From positions 463,485-527,484 of the forward strand of contig CCEZ01000043.1 of NCBI GenBank assembly GCA_000751555.1: a DNA stretch of 64,000 bases. Direction: 5' to 3'. Positions 47,946 through 55,574 of the stretch are shown here, piece after piece (position 1 is the first letter of the stretch; each line of letters starts with the position of its first letter). The notes beneath the pieces are model-generated. The model saw only the letters and a list, made by a program, of their open reading frames with translations, was not told where the DNA came from and did not search any database. Made by a program: the position numbers and the translations under genes. Source of the DNA: Anaerosalibacter massiliensis (GTDB lineage Bacteria; Bacillota; Clostridia; Tissierellales; Sporanaerobacteraceae).

Positions 47946-47965
47946 AAGAGGGACGTAACCCTCTT
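47946..47965 (-). terminator. Terminator of the bofC-like gene
   Basis: AAGAGGG/CCCTCTT stem with 6-nt loop, followed by TTTTATTATC on the minus strand, 13 bp beyond the stop. Confidence 0.7.
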
Positions 47966-47977
47966 AATTATCAAATA

Positions 47978-48559
47978 TTAACTAATAAAATTCTCTAATA
48001 CATCTGAAAGTTCCTCTTCATTGTCTACAACTATTCCATCCTTTAATTTTTGTTGATCTACCTCTTTAAGTAAAGACAATGGATAATCTTTAAATATTTT
48101 ATCTAAGATTTTTTCTCCGTTCTCGTTAACTTTAAATATAGCAATTTTTCCTTCAGATTCACCTACTATATAATGATTTGGACAAAGATGATTTCTTTCT
48201 TCTTTCAAAACAATTTTCTGAGAAGAAAATGCAATTATTTTTGTATTAGGATAATTTTCTTTTATATATTCTCTAAAATCTTTTTCATCTTTATTTACTA
48301 TTTCTTCATTTGCTTTAGATGTATCTACAATAGTATGGCCACATTCAGAATAGTCTATCTCCTTTTCAATAAAGGTATTAGGAGAAATTACATTTTCTTC
48401 TCTGACTATTTCTAAATCATTTGTCTTATCAATAGAATTTTTGGCACTATTAGGTTTATTATTTATCTTTTTATTAATAAAATAATATCCATAGACAAAA
48501 CTCAATAAAAAAATTGTTACACAAAGTACAGATATGAGAAAAGCACTAAATTTTTTCAT
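47978..48559 (-). CDS. bofC: BofC-like sporulation regulator
   Basis: A 193-residue protein with an N-terminal signal or anchor helix (KFSAFLISVLCVTIFLLSFVYGYYFI) and a C-terminal BofC domain (IIAFSSQKIVLKEERNHLCPNHYIVGESEGKIAIFKVNENGEKILDKIFKDYPLSLL). In B. subtilis BofC is made in the forespore, acts in the intermembrane space and delays sigmaK activation by inhibiting SpoIVB. The first half is more divergent. A strong hairpin at the start codon may restrict translation. Confidence 0.78.
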   Translation of the reverse strand: MKKFSAFLISVLCVTIFLLSFVYGYYFINKKINNKPNSAKNSIDKTNDLEIVREENVISPNTFIEKEIDYSECGHTIVDTSKANEEIVNKDEKDFREYIKENYPNTKIIAFSSQKIVLKEERNHLCPNHYIVGESEGKIAIFKVNENGEKILDKIFKDYPLSLLKEVDQQKLKDGIVVDNEEELSDVLENFIS

Positions 48560-48595
48560 AAAATATCCCTCCAGTACTATCTAGAGGGATATTTT
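48560..48595 (-). promoter_or_regulatory. Hairpin burying the bofC ribosome-binding site
   Basis: A 12-bp stem (AAAATATCCCTC / GAGGGATATTTT) with a 12-nt loop ends directly at the bofC ATG; the 3' arm contains the GGAGGG ribosome-binding site. There is no T run after it, so it is not a normal terminator. Read-through RNA from upstream would be translationally silent, while RNA beginning inside the stem would be open. Confidence 0.6.
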
Positions 48596-48633
48596 TCCCA
48601 TTTTACATTTTTTTATACATAAATATTTCCAAA

Positions 48634-49266
48634 TTATCTTTCTACACTGGCTATTTTAAAACCTGCTTTATTGATTTTATCAATCAAAGCATCCACATCT
48701 CCTGAATCAACTCTGATTACAACCTTATAAACATCTAATACCTTTGCATCCATTACAGCTATATTGGCTATATTAACATCTTCTTTTCTTATTATTTCAG
48801 TTAATTTAGCAAGCTGACCAGGTATATCAAATAAATTTACCAATATTCTTGTTCCTTTACCAAGCCCGAAAATTTCTGAAAAAGCATCAAAAATAGCTAC
48901 ATGGGTTAAAATTCCTGTAAATTCTCCAATTCCATTAAAAACTGGTAAAAATGGAGTTCTGACTTCTTTCAATAAATATGATGCATTTTCTATTAGTTCT
49001 GTTTCTAAAATAGATTTATATACTTCAGTATACAAATCTGATACTTTAACCTCACTTAAAAAATCATCTTTTCCTATATAATCTAATTCAAAATAATATC
49101 TAAAAATTGCTTCTTTCATTAAAATACCCCTAAATTCCTTACCTTCAAATACAGGTAAGGATAAAAAATCCCCTTTATTTATCTTTTCTAATGCATTACC
49201 TATGCTTTCATCAACATAAACAACCGTTAATTTATTCTTTGGCAACATATGATTTTTTACATACAC
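48634..49266 (-). CDS. CBS-ACT domain protein (AcuB-like)
   Basis: A 210-residue protein with two CBS motifs (about 4-55 and 75-135: FLSLPVFEGKEFRGILMKE; FLPVFNGIGEFTGILTHVAIFDAF) and a C-terminal ACT domain (about 140-210: RILVNLFDIPGQLAKLTEIIRKEDVNI). AcuB-type proteins have this layout and bind nucleotides or amino acids to regulate partners. No acu genes are adjacent. Role unknown. Confidence 0.82.
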   Translation of the reverse strand: MYVKNHMLPKNKLTVVYVDESIGNALEKINKGDFLSLPVFEGKEFRGILMKEAIFRYYFELDYIGKDDFLSEVKVSDLYTEVYKSILETELIENASYLLKEVRTPFLPVFNGIGEFTGILTHVAIFDAFSEIFGLGKGTRILVNLFDIPGQLAKLTEIIRKEDVNIANIAVMDAKVLDVYKVVIRVDSGDVDALIDKINKAGFKIASVER

Positions 49267-49337
49267 AATAATCCCCCCTAATAATAATTAAATCTATTCT
49301 ATAATAATTTAAAAATACCTACTAAGTATAATTTTTA

Positions 49338-50072
49338 TTATATAGAGTATCTCTTTATAACCTTATCATTTACTCCAAACCAACTTGCATCTTTATATAT
49401 TTTGAAGATACTCTTGAATAAATCTTTAATTATAGCCTCATAAATTCTATCTAAATCTTCCTCAGAAAATTTAAAGCCTTCTTCTTTTATAGTAGAACTT
49501 GAACTAAAATCCATCTTCAATTGTCTATCTATGTATTCATTTAAATTTTTTATTTTATACTTTATAATTTCATCACAAAATGAATTCACCAGATTTTCTA
49601 TATATTTATTTTCTTTCTCTATTTCTTCTATTTCTAGTTCAAACTCCTCTTTCAAAAGCCTTAAATCATCATGTGAAAAATCATAATGAAATAATAACCT
49701 TTTTTCATATATCTCCTCTACAGTACAATATTCAAGTGTCTTCTCCTCTAATATATTTACCCATTTATTGTTGTAATAACCATATTTATATCCTTCTAAA
49801 TAAATACAAAGTTCTAACCTATCCACATCTTCATGTATTAAATAGCTAATTTTATTAGCAACTAAATCTTTATCATCTCTATACCTTAATAAATTTTTTA
49901 CACGTTTCTTTACATTTTTTATGCACATGTATTTAGGGCAGATATTGGTTATATCTTCTTCTAAATCATACAAGTTAAGGAGGATATGTATACAATCTAT
50001 ATCATTATTAAATAAAAAATTGTATTTTAATCCTTTATACATTTGCCACAAATTCACCGTTGCTGTAGCCAT
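49338..50072 (-). CDS. Hypothetical protein, mainly helical
   Basis: A 244-residue soluble-looking protein without recognised motif. It is rich in Asp, Glu, Lys and Tyr, with two Cys in ICPKYMCIK, an acidic coiled coil in the middle (EEFELEIEEIEKENKYIENLV), and no signal peptide. GGGAGGG precedes the ATG. It lies upstream of the CBS-ACT gene, but the two may be separate. Confidence 0.6.
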   Translation of the reverse strand: MATATVNLWQMYKGLKYNFLFNNDIDCIHILLNLYDLEEDITNICPKYMCIKNVKKRVKNLLRYRDDKDLVANKISYLIHEDVDRLELCIYLEGYKYGYYNNKWVNILEEKTLEYCTVEEIYEKRLLFHYDFSHDDLRLLKEEFELEIEEIEKENKYIENLVNSFCDEIIKYKIKNLNEYIDRQLKMDFSSSSTIKEEGFKFSEEDLDRIYEAIIKDLFKSIFKIYKDASWFGVNDKVIKRYSI

Positions 50073-50328
50073 TAAAACATCCCTCCCCTAGCAATTATTA
50101 CCAAAGAAATGGAGGTTTAAACCTAAGACAATAAAATAAATGCCCTCTAAATAAAGGCACATATTATTATACTACATAATTTTTAATAGTGGTAAAAAAT
50201 ATATACTTTTTTGCTTTTTATATAAATGTTTTGTAAAAAACACTATTTATATATTTATTAAATAAAAAGGTAACTATTTTTCAAGAATTACATAAATATA
50301 TAGTAAATAACTAAATGGAGGTGTATTC

Positions 50329-50493
50329 ATGAATAGAAGACCTATTCAAGATATTGATATAATTGAAGAATTAGAAGAAAAACATGAACAATCTAGTATA
50401 GGATTCTTTGGTGGTTTCCATTTTATATTTATAATATTTATTTTCTTCTTCTTATTTGGAGGATGGGGTTTTATATTAGGTGAGAAGAAATAG
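50329..50493 (+). CDS. Small single-pass membrane protein (54 aa)
   Basis: A short reading frame with a clear GGAGGTG site 7 nt upstream. The N-terminal half is polar (MNRRPIQDIDIIEELEEKHEQ), the second half a hydrophobic, Phe- and Gly-rich helix (GFHFIFIIFIFFFLFGGWGFIL) with a charged GEKK tail. Not recognised. The 256 bp upstream (50073-50328) hold no other gene, only AT-rich DNA and a short GGTTTAAACC palindrome. It shares its 3' end with the convergent gene via a long palindrome. Confidence 0.6.
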   Translation: MNRRPIQDIDIIEELEEKHEQSSIGFFGGFHFIFIIFIFFFLFGGWGFILGEKK

Positions 50494-50523
50494 GAATATC
50501 ATATGATATTCCTATTTCTTCTC
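50482..50523. terminator. 42-bp perfect palindrome, bidirectional terminator
   Basis: 21-bp arms without mismatch, centre at 50502/50503. Both convergent genes end inside it, each with the codons for Glu-Lys-Lys-stop. Transcripts from either side would form the same stem. Confidence 0.8.
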
Positions 50524-50943
50524 AGTAAGAATTTTTAGTATTTCATTATAACTTAAGTTTTTTTCCAAATTATAATTTCCCGTTCTTAATTTCTTATCTA
50601 CTTTTATCTGTTTTGCCATTTGAATAAAATCTTCTTTATTTGCTATCAAACCCTTTTTAAATAAATTATCAGCAACAGAACTCAATGTATCATCATCTTT
50701 AATTTGAAAAAAAATCTTTTCTTTTTGTTTTACCTCTTCTTTATTCTTTTTGTCGTTTTTTTCATTAGTTTCTATTTTATCTTTAACTGAAATCATACCT
50801 AACTGTTTTGCTTTTTCTATTATTTCTTCATCATTATAATCTATATACTTGATTTTAGGATTCAATATAAATATAAAACTAGTTAAAATAATACCTATGC
50901 CAATTCCTAAAGACATATAAAAAATATTTGTTTTATTCTTCAA
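50512..50943 (-). CDS. Membrane-anchored protein with MltG/LysM-like C-terminal domain
   Basis: A 143-residue protein: membrane helix near the N-terminus (IFYMSLGIGIGIILTSFIFIL), Lys/Glu-rich linker, then a domain FFQIKDDDTLSSVADNLFKKGLIANKEDFIQMAKQIKVDKKLRTGNYNLEKNLSYNEILKILTE. This resembles the N-terminal LysM-like part of MltG/YceG (endolytic transglycosylase) without the catalytic domain, so it may bind peptidoglycan or a division partner but is unlikely to be an enzyme. Confidence 0.6.
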   Translation of the reverse strand: MKNKTNIFYMSLGIGIGIILTSFIFILNPKIKYIDYNDEEIIEKAKQLGMISVKDKIETNEKNDKKNKEEVKQKEKIFFQIKDDDTLSSVADNLFKKGLIANKEDFIQMAKQIKVDKKLRTGNYNLEKNLSYNEILKILTEKK

Positions 50944-50991
50944 AATATCTCCTCCATTAATAACTTTATTATATTCTATAATAGCTCATTA

Positions 50992-51969
50992 TTAAAGTAA
51001 AAAAATGTTTTTCTCCTTGCATTCTTCTATTATTTCATCAGTCCATACTGAAGCTTGAACTTCACCAATATGCTGTTTTTCTAAAAAATACATACAAATT
51101 CTTGATTGACCAATTCCTCCTCCAACTGTACTTGGTAGTTTATTTTTAATTAATTGTCTATGATATTCAAAATCTAATCTTTCTTCACAATTTGTGAGCT
51201 TCAATTGCTTTAATAACGATTCTTTATCTACTCTTATTCCCATACTAGACAATTCCATTACTTCATTTAATACTGGATTCCAAAATAAAATATCGCCATT
51301 TAACTCCCAATCATCATAATCTGGTGCTCTTCCATCATGTGGTTTCCCAGAGTCTAATACTTTTCCTATTTTCATCAAAAAAACTGATTTTTTTTCTTTA
51401 CATATTAAATATTCTCTTTCCTCAGGATTTTTTTTAGGATATAGATTTTCTAATTCCTGAGTAGTTATAAAAGTAATCCTTTCAGGCAATTTGTTAGATA
51501 AAAAGGGATAACATGAATTTATATATCTTTCTGTCTTTACAAAGACATCATATATATCATCTACAATACTTTTCAAATGTCTTTCGGTCCTTTCTTCTTT
51601 CAATATTACCTTCTCCCAATCCCATTGATCTACATATAAAGAATGGGTCTTGTCTAAAACTTCATTTGGTCTTATAGCATCCATATCTGTATATAGACCT
51701 TCTCCACTTTTAAATCCATATCTTCTTAATGCAAATCTCTTCCATTTAGCTAAGGATTGAACTATTTCTAATTCTTCATTGTATTTCCTCATTGTAAAAG
51801 ACACAGGTTTTTCAATACCATTTAAATTATCATTTAGTCCTGTTTTAGGTTTTACAAACAATGGTGCCGATACCCTAGTGAGATTTAATCTTTCTGAAAG
51901 GTTCTCTTCGAAAAAATCTTTTAATTTTTTTATAGCTATTTGGGTTTCTCTTATATCTAAATATTTCAT
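50992..51969 (-). CDS. asnA: Aspartate-ammonia ligase (AsnA)
   Basis: ATP- and ammonia-dependent asparagine synthetase, related to class II tRNA synthetases. 325 residues with the start MKYLDIRETQIAIKKLKDFFEENL and motifs RVSAPLFV, FALRRYGF, YVDQWDWEKV, and GGGIGQSRICMYFLEKQHIGEVQASVW. The frame is open 40 codons further upstream, but those overlap the T-box; the ATG at 51969 has GGGAGG 8 nt upstream. The leader senses tRNA-Asn charging. Confidence 0.96.
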   Translation of the reverse strand: MKYLDIRETQIAIKKLKDFFEENLSERLNLTRVSAPLFVKPKTGLNDNLNGIEKPVSFTMRKYNEELEIVQSLAKWKRFALRRYGFKSGEGLYTDMDAIRPNEVLDKTHSLYVDQWDWEKVILKEERTERHLKSIVDDIYDVFVKTERYINSCYPFLSNKLPERITFITTQELENLYPKKNPEEREYLICKEKKSVFLMKIGKVLDSGKPHDGRAPDYDDWELNGDILFWNPVLNEVMELSSMGIRVDKESLLKQLKLTNCEERLDFEYHRQLIKNKLPSTVGGGIGQSRICMYFLEKQHIGEVQASVWTDEIIEECKEKNIFLL

Positions 51970-52006
51970 AAAATTTACCTCCCTTAAAATCATATATTTC
52001 AATATC

Positions 52007-52265
52007 AAAAAACAAAAAACCTTCCATCCAAAGGACGAAAGGTTACTTCCGTGGTACCACCTTAATTTACAGCACTCTAATATCAGCACAGAATAATCAT
52101 TCGATACTGTTTGATTTTTAACGGATCAAAACCGTCTAAGCCTACTTTTAAAAATTTCGGTTAGAAACTCAGAGATGTTCTTCAACTATAGACCTGTATT
52201 GGATTTCCACCTTCACCAACTCTCTATAACTAATCTTATAGTCTACTCTTCTCTTCATAGCAATA
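52007..52265 (-). promoter_or_regulatory. T-box leader of asnA, specifier AAC (Asn)
   Basis: Minus-strand leader with stem I (AGAGAGTTGGTG...), specifier AAC followed by A (52177-52179), T-box core AAGGTGGTACCACGG (about 52055-52069) and a terminator stem (ACCTTTCGTCC / GGATGGAAGGT) followed by TTTTTT near 52010-52045. Low charged tRNA-Asn would permit asparagine synthesis. No tRNA-Asn gene lies in the window. Confidence 0.92.
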
Positions 52266-52286
52266 AGATGTTCGATTTACTTAAGT

Positions 52287-52315
52287 ATTCTATTAAACAA
52301 ACAAAGTTTTGTCAA
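52287..52315 (-). promoter_or_regulatory. Promoter of the asnA T-box
   Basis: TTGACA (52310-52315), 17 bp, TAGAAT (52287-52292), between DUF3006 and the T-box. Confidence 0.75.
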
Positions 52316-52332
52316 TAGCAATTAAAATTAAT

Positions 52333-52542
52333 TTATTCCTTTAAATCATTAAATAATTCTTCAATGGACTTTCTTCTTTTTTCTGTTTCCTCTTTTAAAA
52401 TAATAAATTTATTTTCTTTAAACTTCACTATGTCTCCTTCCTTAATTTCTTCAGGAAATTTTTCTTTTTTAATACTCTGTATTTCTCCATTTATTTCTAA
52501 TATTACATAGTTTCCTTCAATTCTGTCTACAATTCCCTTCAC
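52333..52542 (-). CDS. DUF3006 small protein
   Basis: A 69-residue protein (VKGIVDRIEGNYVILEINGEIQSIKKEKFPEEIKEGDIVKF) forming a probable small beta barrel and charged helix; this is the DUF3006 family. A GTG at 52542 with GGGGGAG upstream is the best start. It overlaps or abuts the end of the metallo-beta-lactamase gene, a pairing seen repeatedly in Clostridia. Confidence 0.85.
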   Translation of the reverse strand: MKGIVDRIEGNYVILEINGEIQSIKKEKFPEEIKEGDIVKFKENKFIILKEETEKRRKSIEELFNDLKE

Positions 52543-52553
52543 TTTATCTCCCC

Positions 52554-53612
52554 CTATTTTATACATTTTTCATGAAGTTTATACCCTTTACTTTCCGCCT
52601 CCTCCTTAGATTTAAACTTCATCTGATTTTCCTCCTTAGGTAATGAATTACAATCTGGTGAATGATATATTTTAGTATTTTTATTTCCTATATAATTTTC
52701 TTCAACTTTTTCATCATTTTTTTCTTGTATAGAATTACCTAAATTATTTCTATCTAATACTTCAATATCTTTTCCATTAGATTTAATAATTATATTTCCT
52801 AGTTCATCAGTTCTAAGTACTTTTATTCCATTCTTATTAAGTAACTCCATAGTTTCCTTATGTGGATGTCCATGTTTATTATCCTTAGCTAAACTAATAA
52901 CCCCATAAGCTGGTCCTACTTTTCTTAAAAATTCTTCTGTAGTAGAAGTACTACTTCCATGATGTCCAACTTTTAAAACATTTGCAGTTAAATCGTAACC
53001 TTTTTCTACCATTTCTTTTTCTGAAATCTTTTCAGCATCTCCTGTAAATAGAAATGAATTATCTTTAAAAGTTATTTTTGAAACTATTGAATAATCATTA
53101 GTATTATCATACTTGTCCCCATTTGGGGCTAGTACCTGATATTTCAAATCATTATTATCTATTATAAATTCTCCAGCACTAGGAATATTAACCTTCAAGT
53201 CTTTAGATTTAATTTCACTTAATAATCTTTTAAATATAGTGGTATTAGCTGTTTTATCTGGCATATATATTTTTCCTATTTCAAAATTTTTGATTACTTC
53301 AGGCAATCCCCCAATATGATCTTCATGTGGATGGGTTGCAATTATATAATCTATTTTTTCTACTTTCATTTCCTTTAAATAATTTACAATTATATCACTA
53401 CTAACTTTAGGTCCTGCATCTATTAAAGATGTTTCACCATTTGGAAATTGTATAAATATACTATCACCTTGTCCTATATCTACAAAATGTACTATCAAAT
53501 CCTCATTATTATATTGGAAACTTTCCTCAGGGTTGATTTCACAGCCAGTTAAAAATAATATTAAGATAAGCATTAGCAATAATACAACATTTAAATTCTT
53601 AAATTTCTGCAT
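52554..53612 (-). CDS. Secreted lipoprotein of the ComEC/Rec2-type metallo-beta-lactamase family
   Basis: 352 residues: lipoprotein signal (LLLMLILILFLTGC, lipobox LTGC), metallo-beta-lactamase domain with HFVDIGQGDSIFIQFP, ATHPHEDHIGG, FTGDAE and VGHHGSSTS (about 40-280), and a Cys-containing C-terminal module (KIYHSPDCNSLP ... KGYKLHEKC) like the Ada-type metal-binding tails fused to these proteins. The family resembles the nuclease-like domain of ComEC, but lacks the membrane channel. It could be an extracellular nuclease or phosphodiesterase. ATG at 53612 with AAGGAG upstream. Confidence 0.82.
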   Translation of the reverse strand: MQKFKNLNVVLLLMLILILFLTGCEINPEESFQYNNEDLIVHFVDIGQGDSIFIQFPNGETSLIDAGPKVSSDIIVNYLKEMKVEKIDYIIATHPHEDHIGGLPEVIKNFEIGKIYMPDKTANTTIFKRLLSEIKSKDLKVNIPSAGEFIIDNNDLKYQVLAPNGDKYDNTNDYSIVSKITFKDNSFLFTGDAEKISEKEMVEKGYDLTANVLKVGHHGSSTSTTEEFLRKVGPAYGVISLAKDNKHGHPHKETMELLNKNGIKVLRTDELGNIIIKSNGKDIEVLDRNNLGNSIQEKNDEKVEENYIGNKNTKIYHSPDCNSLPKEENQMKFKSKEEAESKGYKLHEKCIK

Positions 53613-53688
53613 ATATATTTCTCCTTCCATTGTTTTTTCAATTAATATCTATTCTAAACTAAATATAAAATACAATCAATATTATAGA

Positions 53689-53732
53689 ATATAAAAAGCA
53701 TTTCTATTAGCTAATAGAAATGCTTTTTATAT
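53689..53732 (-). terminator. Terminator of the GNAT gene
   Basis: A perfect palindrome of 22-bp arms (ATAAAAAGCATTTCTATTAG core, centre 53710/53711) overlapping the stop codon of the acetyltransferase gene. Confidence 0.8.
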
Positions 53733-54262
53733 TCTTCACTAAGCATGGATTTTAAATTTAAGTTATAAAACTTTCCTCCTTTTTTAGTGCCATGACGCAA
53801 TGTTCCCTCATCTACAAAACCTAGACTCTTATATAAATTTGAAGCCCTTTTATTTTCTTCAAAAGTATCTAATGTAACCCGTTCCATCTTTAAATCTTCA
53901 AAACAGTATCTAAGCAATATTTCCATTGCCTCTTTTCCGCAGCCTTTTCCTAAATATTCTTCTTCTCCAATATATATCCTAGTTATATCCAATGACTTTA
54001 AGTTGTTATCTAATCTACTTATATATATTCTTCCTATAGGCTTAGCATTTTCTCTATATATTATAGTAAATTGAAGTTTAGTTTCATCATTTTCATACTC
54101 TATAAATTCTCTTACTATTTCCTCATAATTTCTAGTATCTTCAATTGTTAAAAACTCTTTTACATGTTCTTTATTTTCCCACCTATTAAATTCCTTACAA
54201 TCAACAAATTTTGAACTTTGAATTATTAAATTATCTGATTTTAAATTTAATTTCTTATACAT
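53711..54262 (-). CDS. GNAT-family N-acetyltransferase
   Basis: A 183-residue RimJ/RimL-type acetyltransferase with the acetyl-CoA loop EEYLGKGCGKEAMEILLRYCF (about 114-134) and the following VTLDTFEENKRASNLYKSLGFVDEGTLRHG. The substrate is unknown; it could be a protein N-terminus, an amine or an antibiotic. Single gene with own terminator. Confidence 0.85.
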   Translation of the reverse strand: MYKKLNLKSDNLIIQSSKFVDCKEFNRWENKEHVKEFLTIEDTRNYEEIVREFIEYENDETKLQFTIIYRENAKPIGRIYISRLDNNLKSLDITRIYIGEEEYLGKGCGKEAMEILLRYCFEDLKMERVTLDTFEENKRASNLYKSLGFVDEGTLRHGTKKGGKFYNLNLKSMLSEEYKKHFY

Positions 54263-54293
54263 GCTAAGCCTCCTAATATTTTATTATTTTCTA

Positions 54294-54632
54294 TTATCTT
54301 TTTTTCCAGTGTAAATAACGTCTGTGTACACCTTTTATAGCTACTATTATAGCTTTCTGCGAATATCCAAAGAATCTATTTTCTACCTTCTCCACTAACC
54401 CCTCCACACCATCTTCTTCAATATTGTGTCCTACTATTAAATAATGTAAAAATTCCTTGCATAAATCAGAAAGTAAAGTAACCATTACATCTTCTATTAT
54501 ACCAGTTTTTGTGTTAATTAGAAAGCCTACTCCCACCACTCTATGAATATATGTTGCAGACATGTCTTCTGGAAGTTTTGCATAAGAAACAAAATAAACA
54601 TGTTCTTCACTAAAATCTTGTAGTTGACCCAC
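54294..54632 (-). CDS. DUF3870 protein
   Basis: A 112-residue protein matching DUF3870 (VYFVSYAKLPEDMSATYIHRVVGVGFLINTKTGIIEDVMVTLLSDLCKEFLHYLIVGHNIEEDGVEGLVEKVENRFFGYSQKAIIVAIKGVHRRY). The GTG at 54632 with GGAGGGG upstream gives the normal family start. The family is of unknown function and tends to occur beside amino acid or acyl-CoA catabolic genes, as here (BKACE operon), although a terminator separates the two. Confidence 0.8.
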   Translation of the reverse strand: MGQLQDFSEEHVYFVSYAKLPEDMSATYIHRVVGVGFLINTKTGIIEDVMVTLLSDLCKEFLHYLIVGHNIEEDGVEGLVEKVENRFFGYSQKAIIVAIKGVHRRYLHWKKR

Positions 54633-54700
54633 AATCACCCCTCCTTTATTTACATATATAGAATATTCCACATATGATAAGTATTTCCTCCATAAAAAAG

Positions 54701-54730
54701 AAAAGTTATATAAAATTTTATATAACTTTT
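54701..54730 (-). terminator. Terminator of the symporter-aminotransferase-BKACE operon
   Basis: A perfect 30-nt palindrome (AAAAGTTATATAAAA and its complement), followed by TTCTTTTTT on the minus strand, 10 bp after the BKACE stop. Confidence 0.75.
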
Positions 54731-54740
54731 CCTTTGAATT

Positions 54741-55562
54741 TTATAATCCTAATATTTTTCTAGCTTCATCTGGAGTTGCTATTTCCCTTCCTATTTCTTT
54801 TGCTAATCTTACTATCCTCTCTACTAACATAGCATTAGTTCCTATAGTACCTTTGTCGTATAATATAGTATCTTCTAATCCTGTTCTTGTATGTCCACCC
54901 ATCAACATAGACATGGTAAGCATAGGTACTTGACTTGGTCCAATACCAGACACAGTAAATGTAGAACCTTTAGGAAGAGATTCTACCATGTGAAGTAAAT
55001 TTTTAGGAGTTCCTTTTATTGAACCTTTTACATGCATAACCAGATTAAAATGCAGTGGTTCTTTAAGCACTCCCTCTTTAACTAACAGTTTTGCATTATC
55101 AATCATTCCTAAATCAAAAGCTTCCAATTCTGGCTTAATATTATTTGTATACATTTTATCTGCTAGTTCCTTTATAAGATCAAAAGAGTTGGCATTAACC
55201 TTAGTAGCAAAATTTGATGAACCTGTAGTTAAACTAGCCATTTCTGTATTTAAATCTAACATTTGTCCTCTCCATTCTGCCGTATTGCCTCCTCCCCTAG
55301 CTCCTGTAGATAACTGTGTAATTATATCTGAATTTTTTTCTTCTAATTTATCCAATATTTCTTTATATATTTCCCTATCACAAGTAGGTTCCCCTTTTTC
55401 ATCTCTTACGTGAATATGTGCAATAGCTGCACCTAATTTTCTACATTTAATAATGTCTTCAACAATTTCATCAGTTGTTACTGGAATATTTGGGTTCATT
55501 TTCTTAGTTGGAACATTGCCTGTAGGAGCAATAGTAATTATTAACTTCTCTTTTCTAGCCAT
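54741..55562 (-). CDS. Beta-keto acid cleavage enzyme (BKACE, DUF849)
   Basis: A 273-residue zinc TIM-barrel enzyme of the family founded by Kce, the 3-keto-5-aminohexanoate cleavage enzyme. It condenses a beta-keto acid with acetyl-CoA to give acetoacetate and a new acyl-CoA. Visible motifs: ITIAPTGN, GAAIAHIHVRD with zinc-type ligands His49 and His51, QLSTGARGG, PELEAFDLGMI, and VSGIGPSQVPM. The other lysine-fermentation genes (kamA, kamD/E, kdd, kal) are absent nearby, so the natural substrate is probably something else, delivered by the adjacent aminotransferase. Confidence 0.9.
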   Translation of the reverse strand: MARKEKLIITIAPTGNVPTKKMNPNIPVTTDEIVEDIIKCRKLGAAIAHIHVRDEKGEPTCDREIYKEILDKLEEKNSDIITQLSTGARGGGNTAEWRGQMLDLNTEMASLTTGSSNFATKVNANSFDLIKELADKMYTNNIKPELEAFDLGMIDNAKLLVKEGVLKEPLHFNLVMHVKGSIKGTPKNLLHMVESLPKGSTFTVSGIGPSQVPMLTMSMLMGGHTRTGLEDTILYDKGTIGTNAMLVERIVRLAKEIGREIATPDEARKILGL

Positions 55563-55574
55563 TCTTATCTCCTC

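Noticed and set aside
51970..52089. N-terminal 40-codon extension of asnA
   Set aside because: It overlaps the T-box terminator, and the conserved AsnA start with a strong ribosome-binding site is at 51969.
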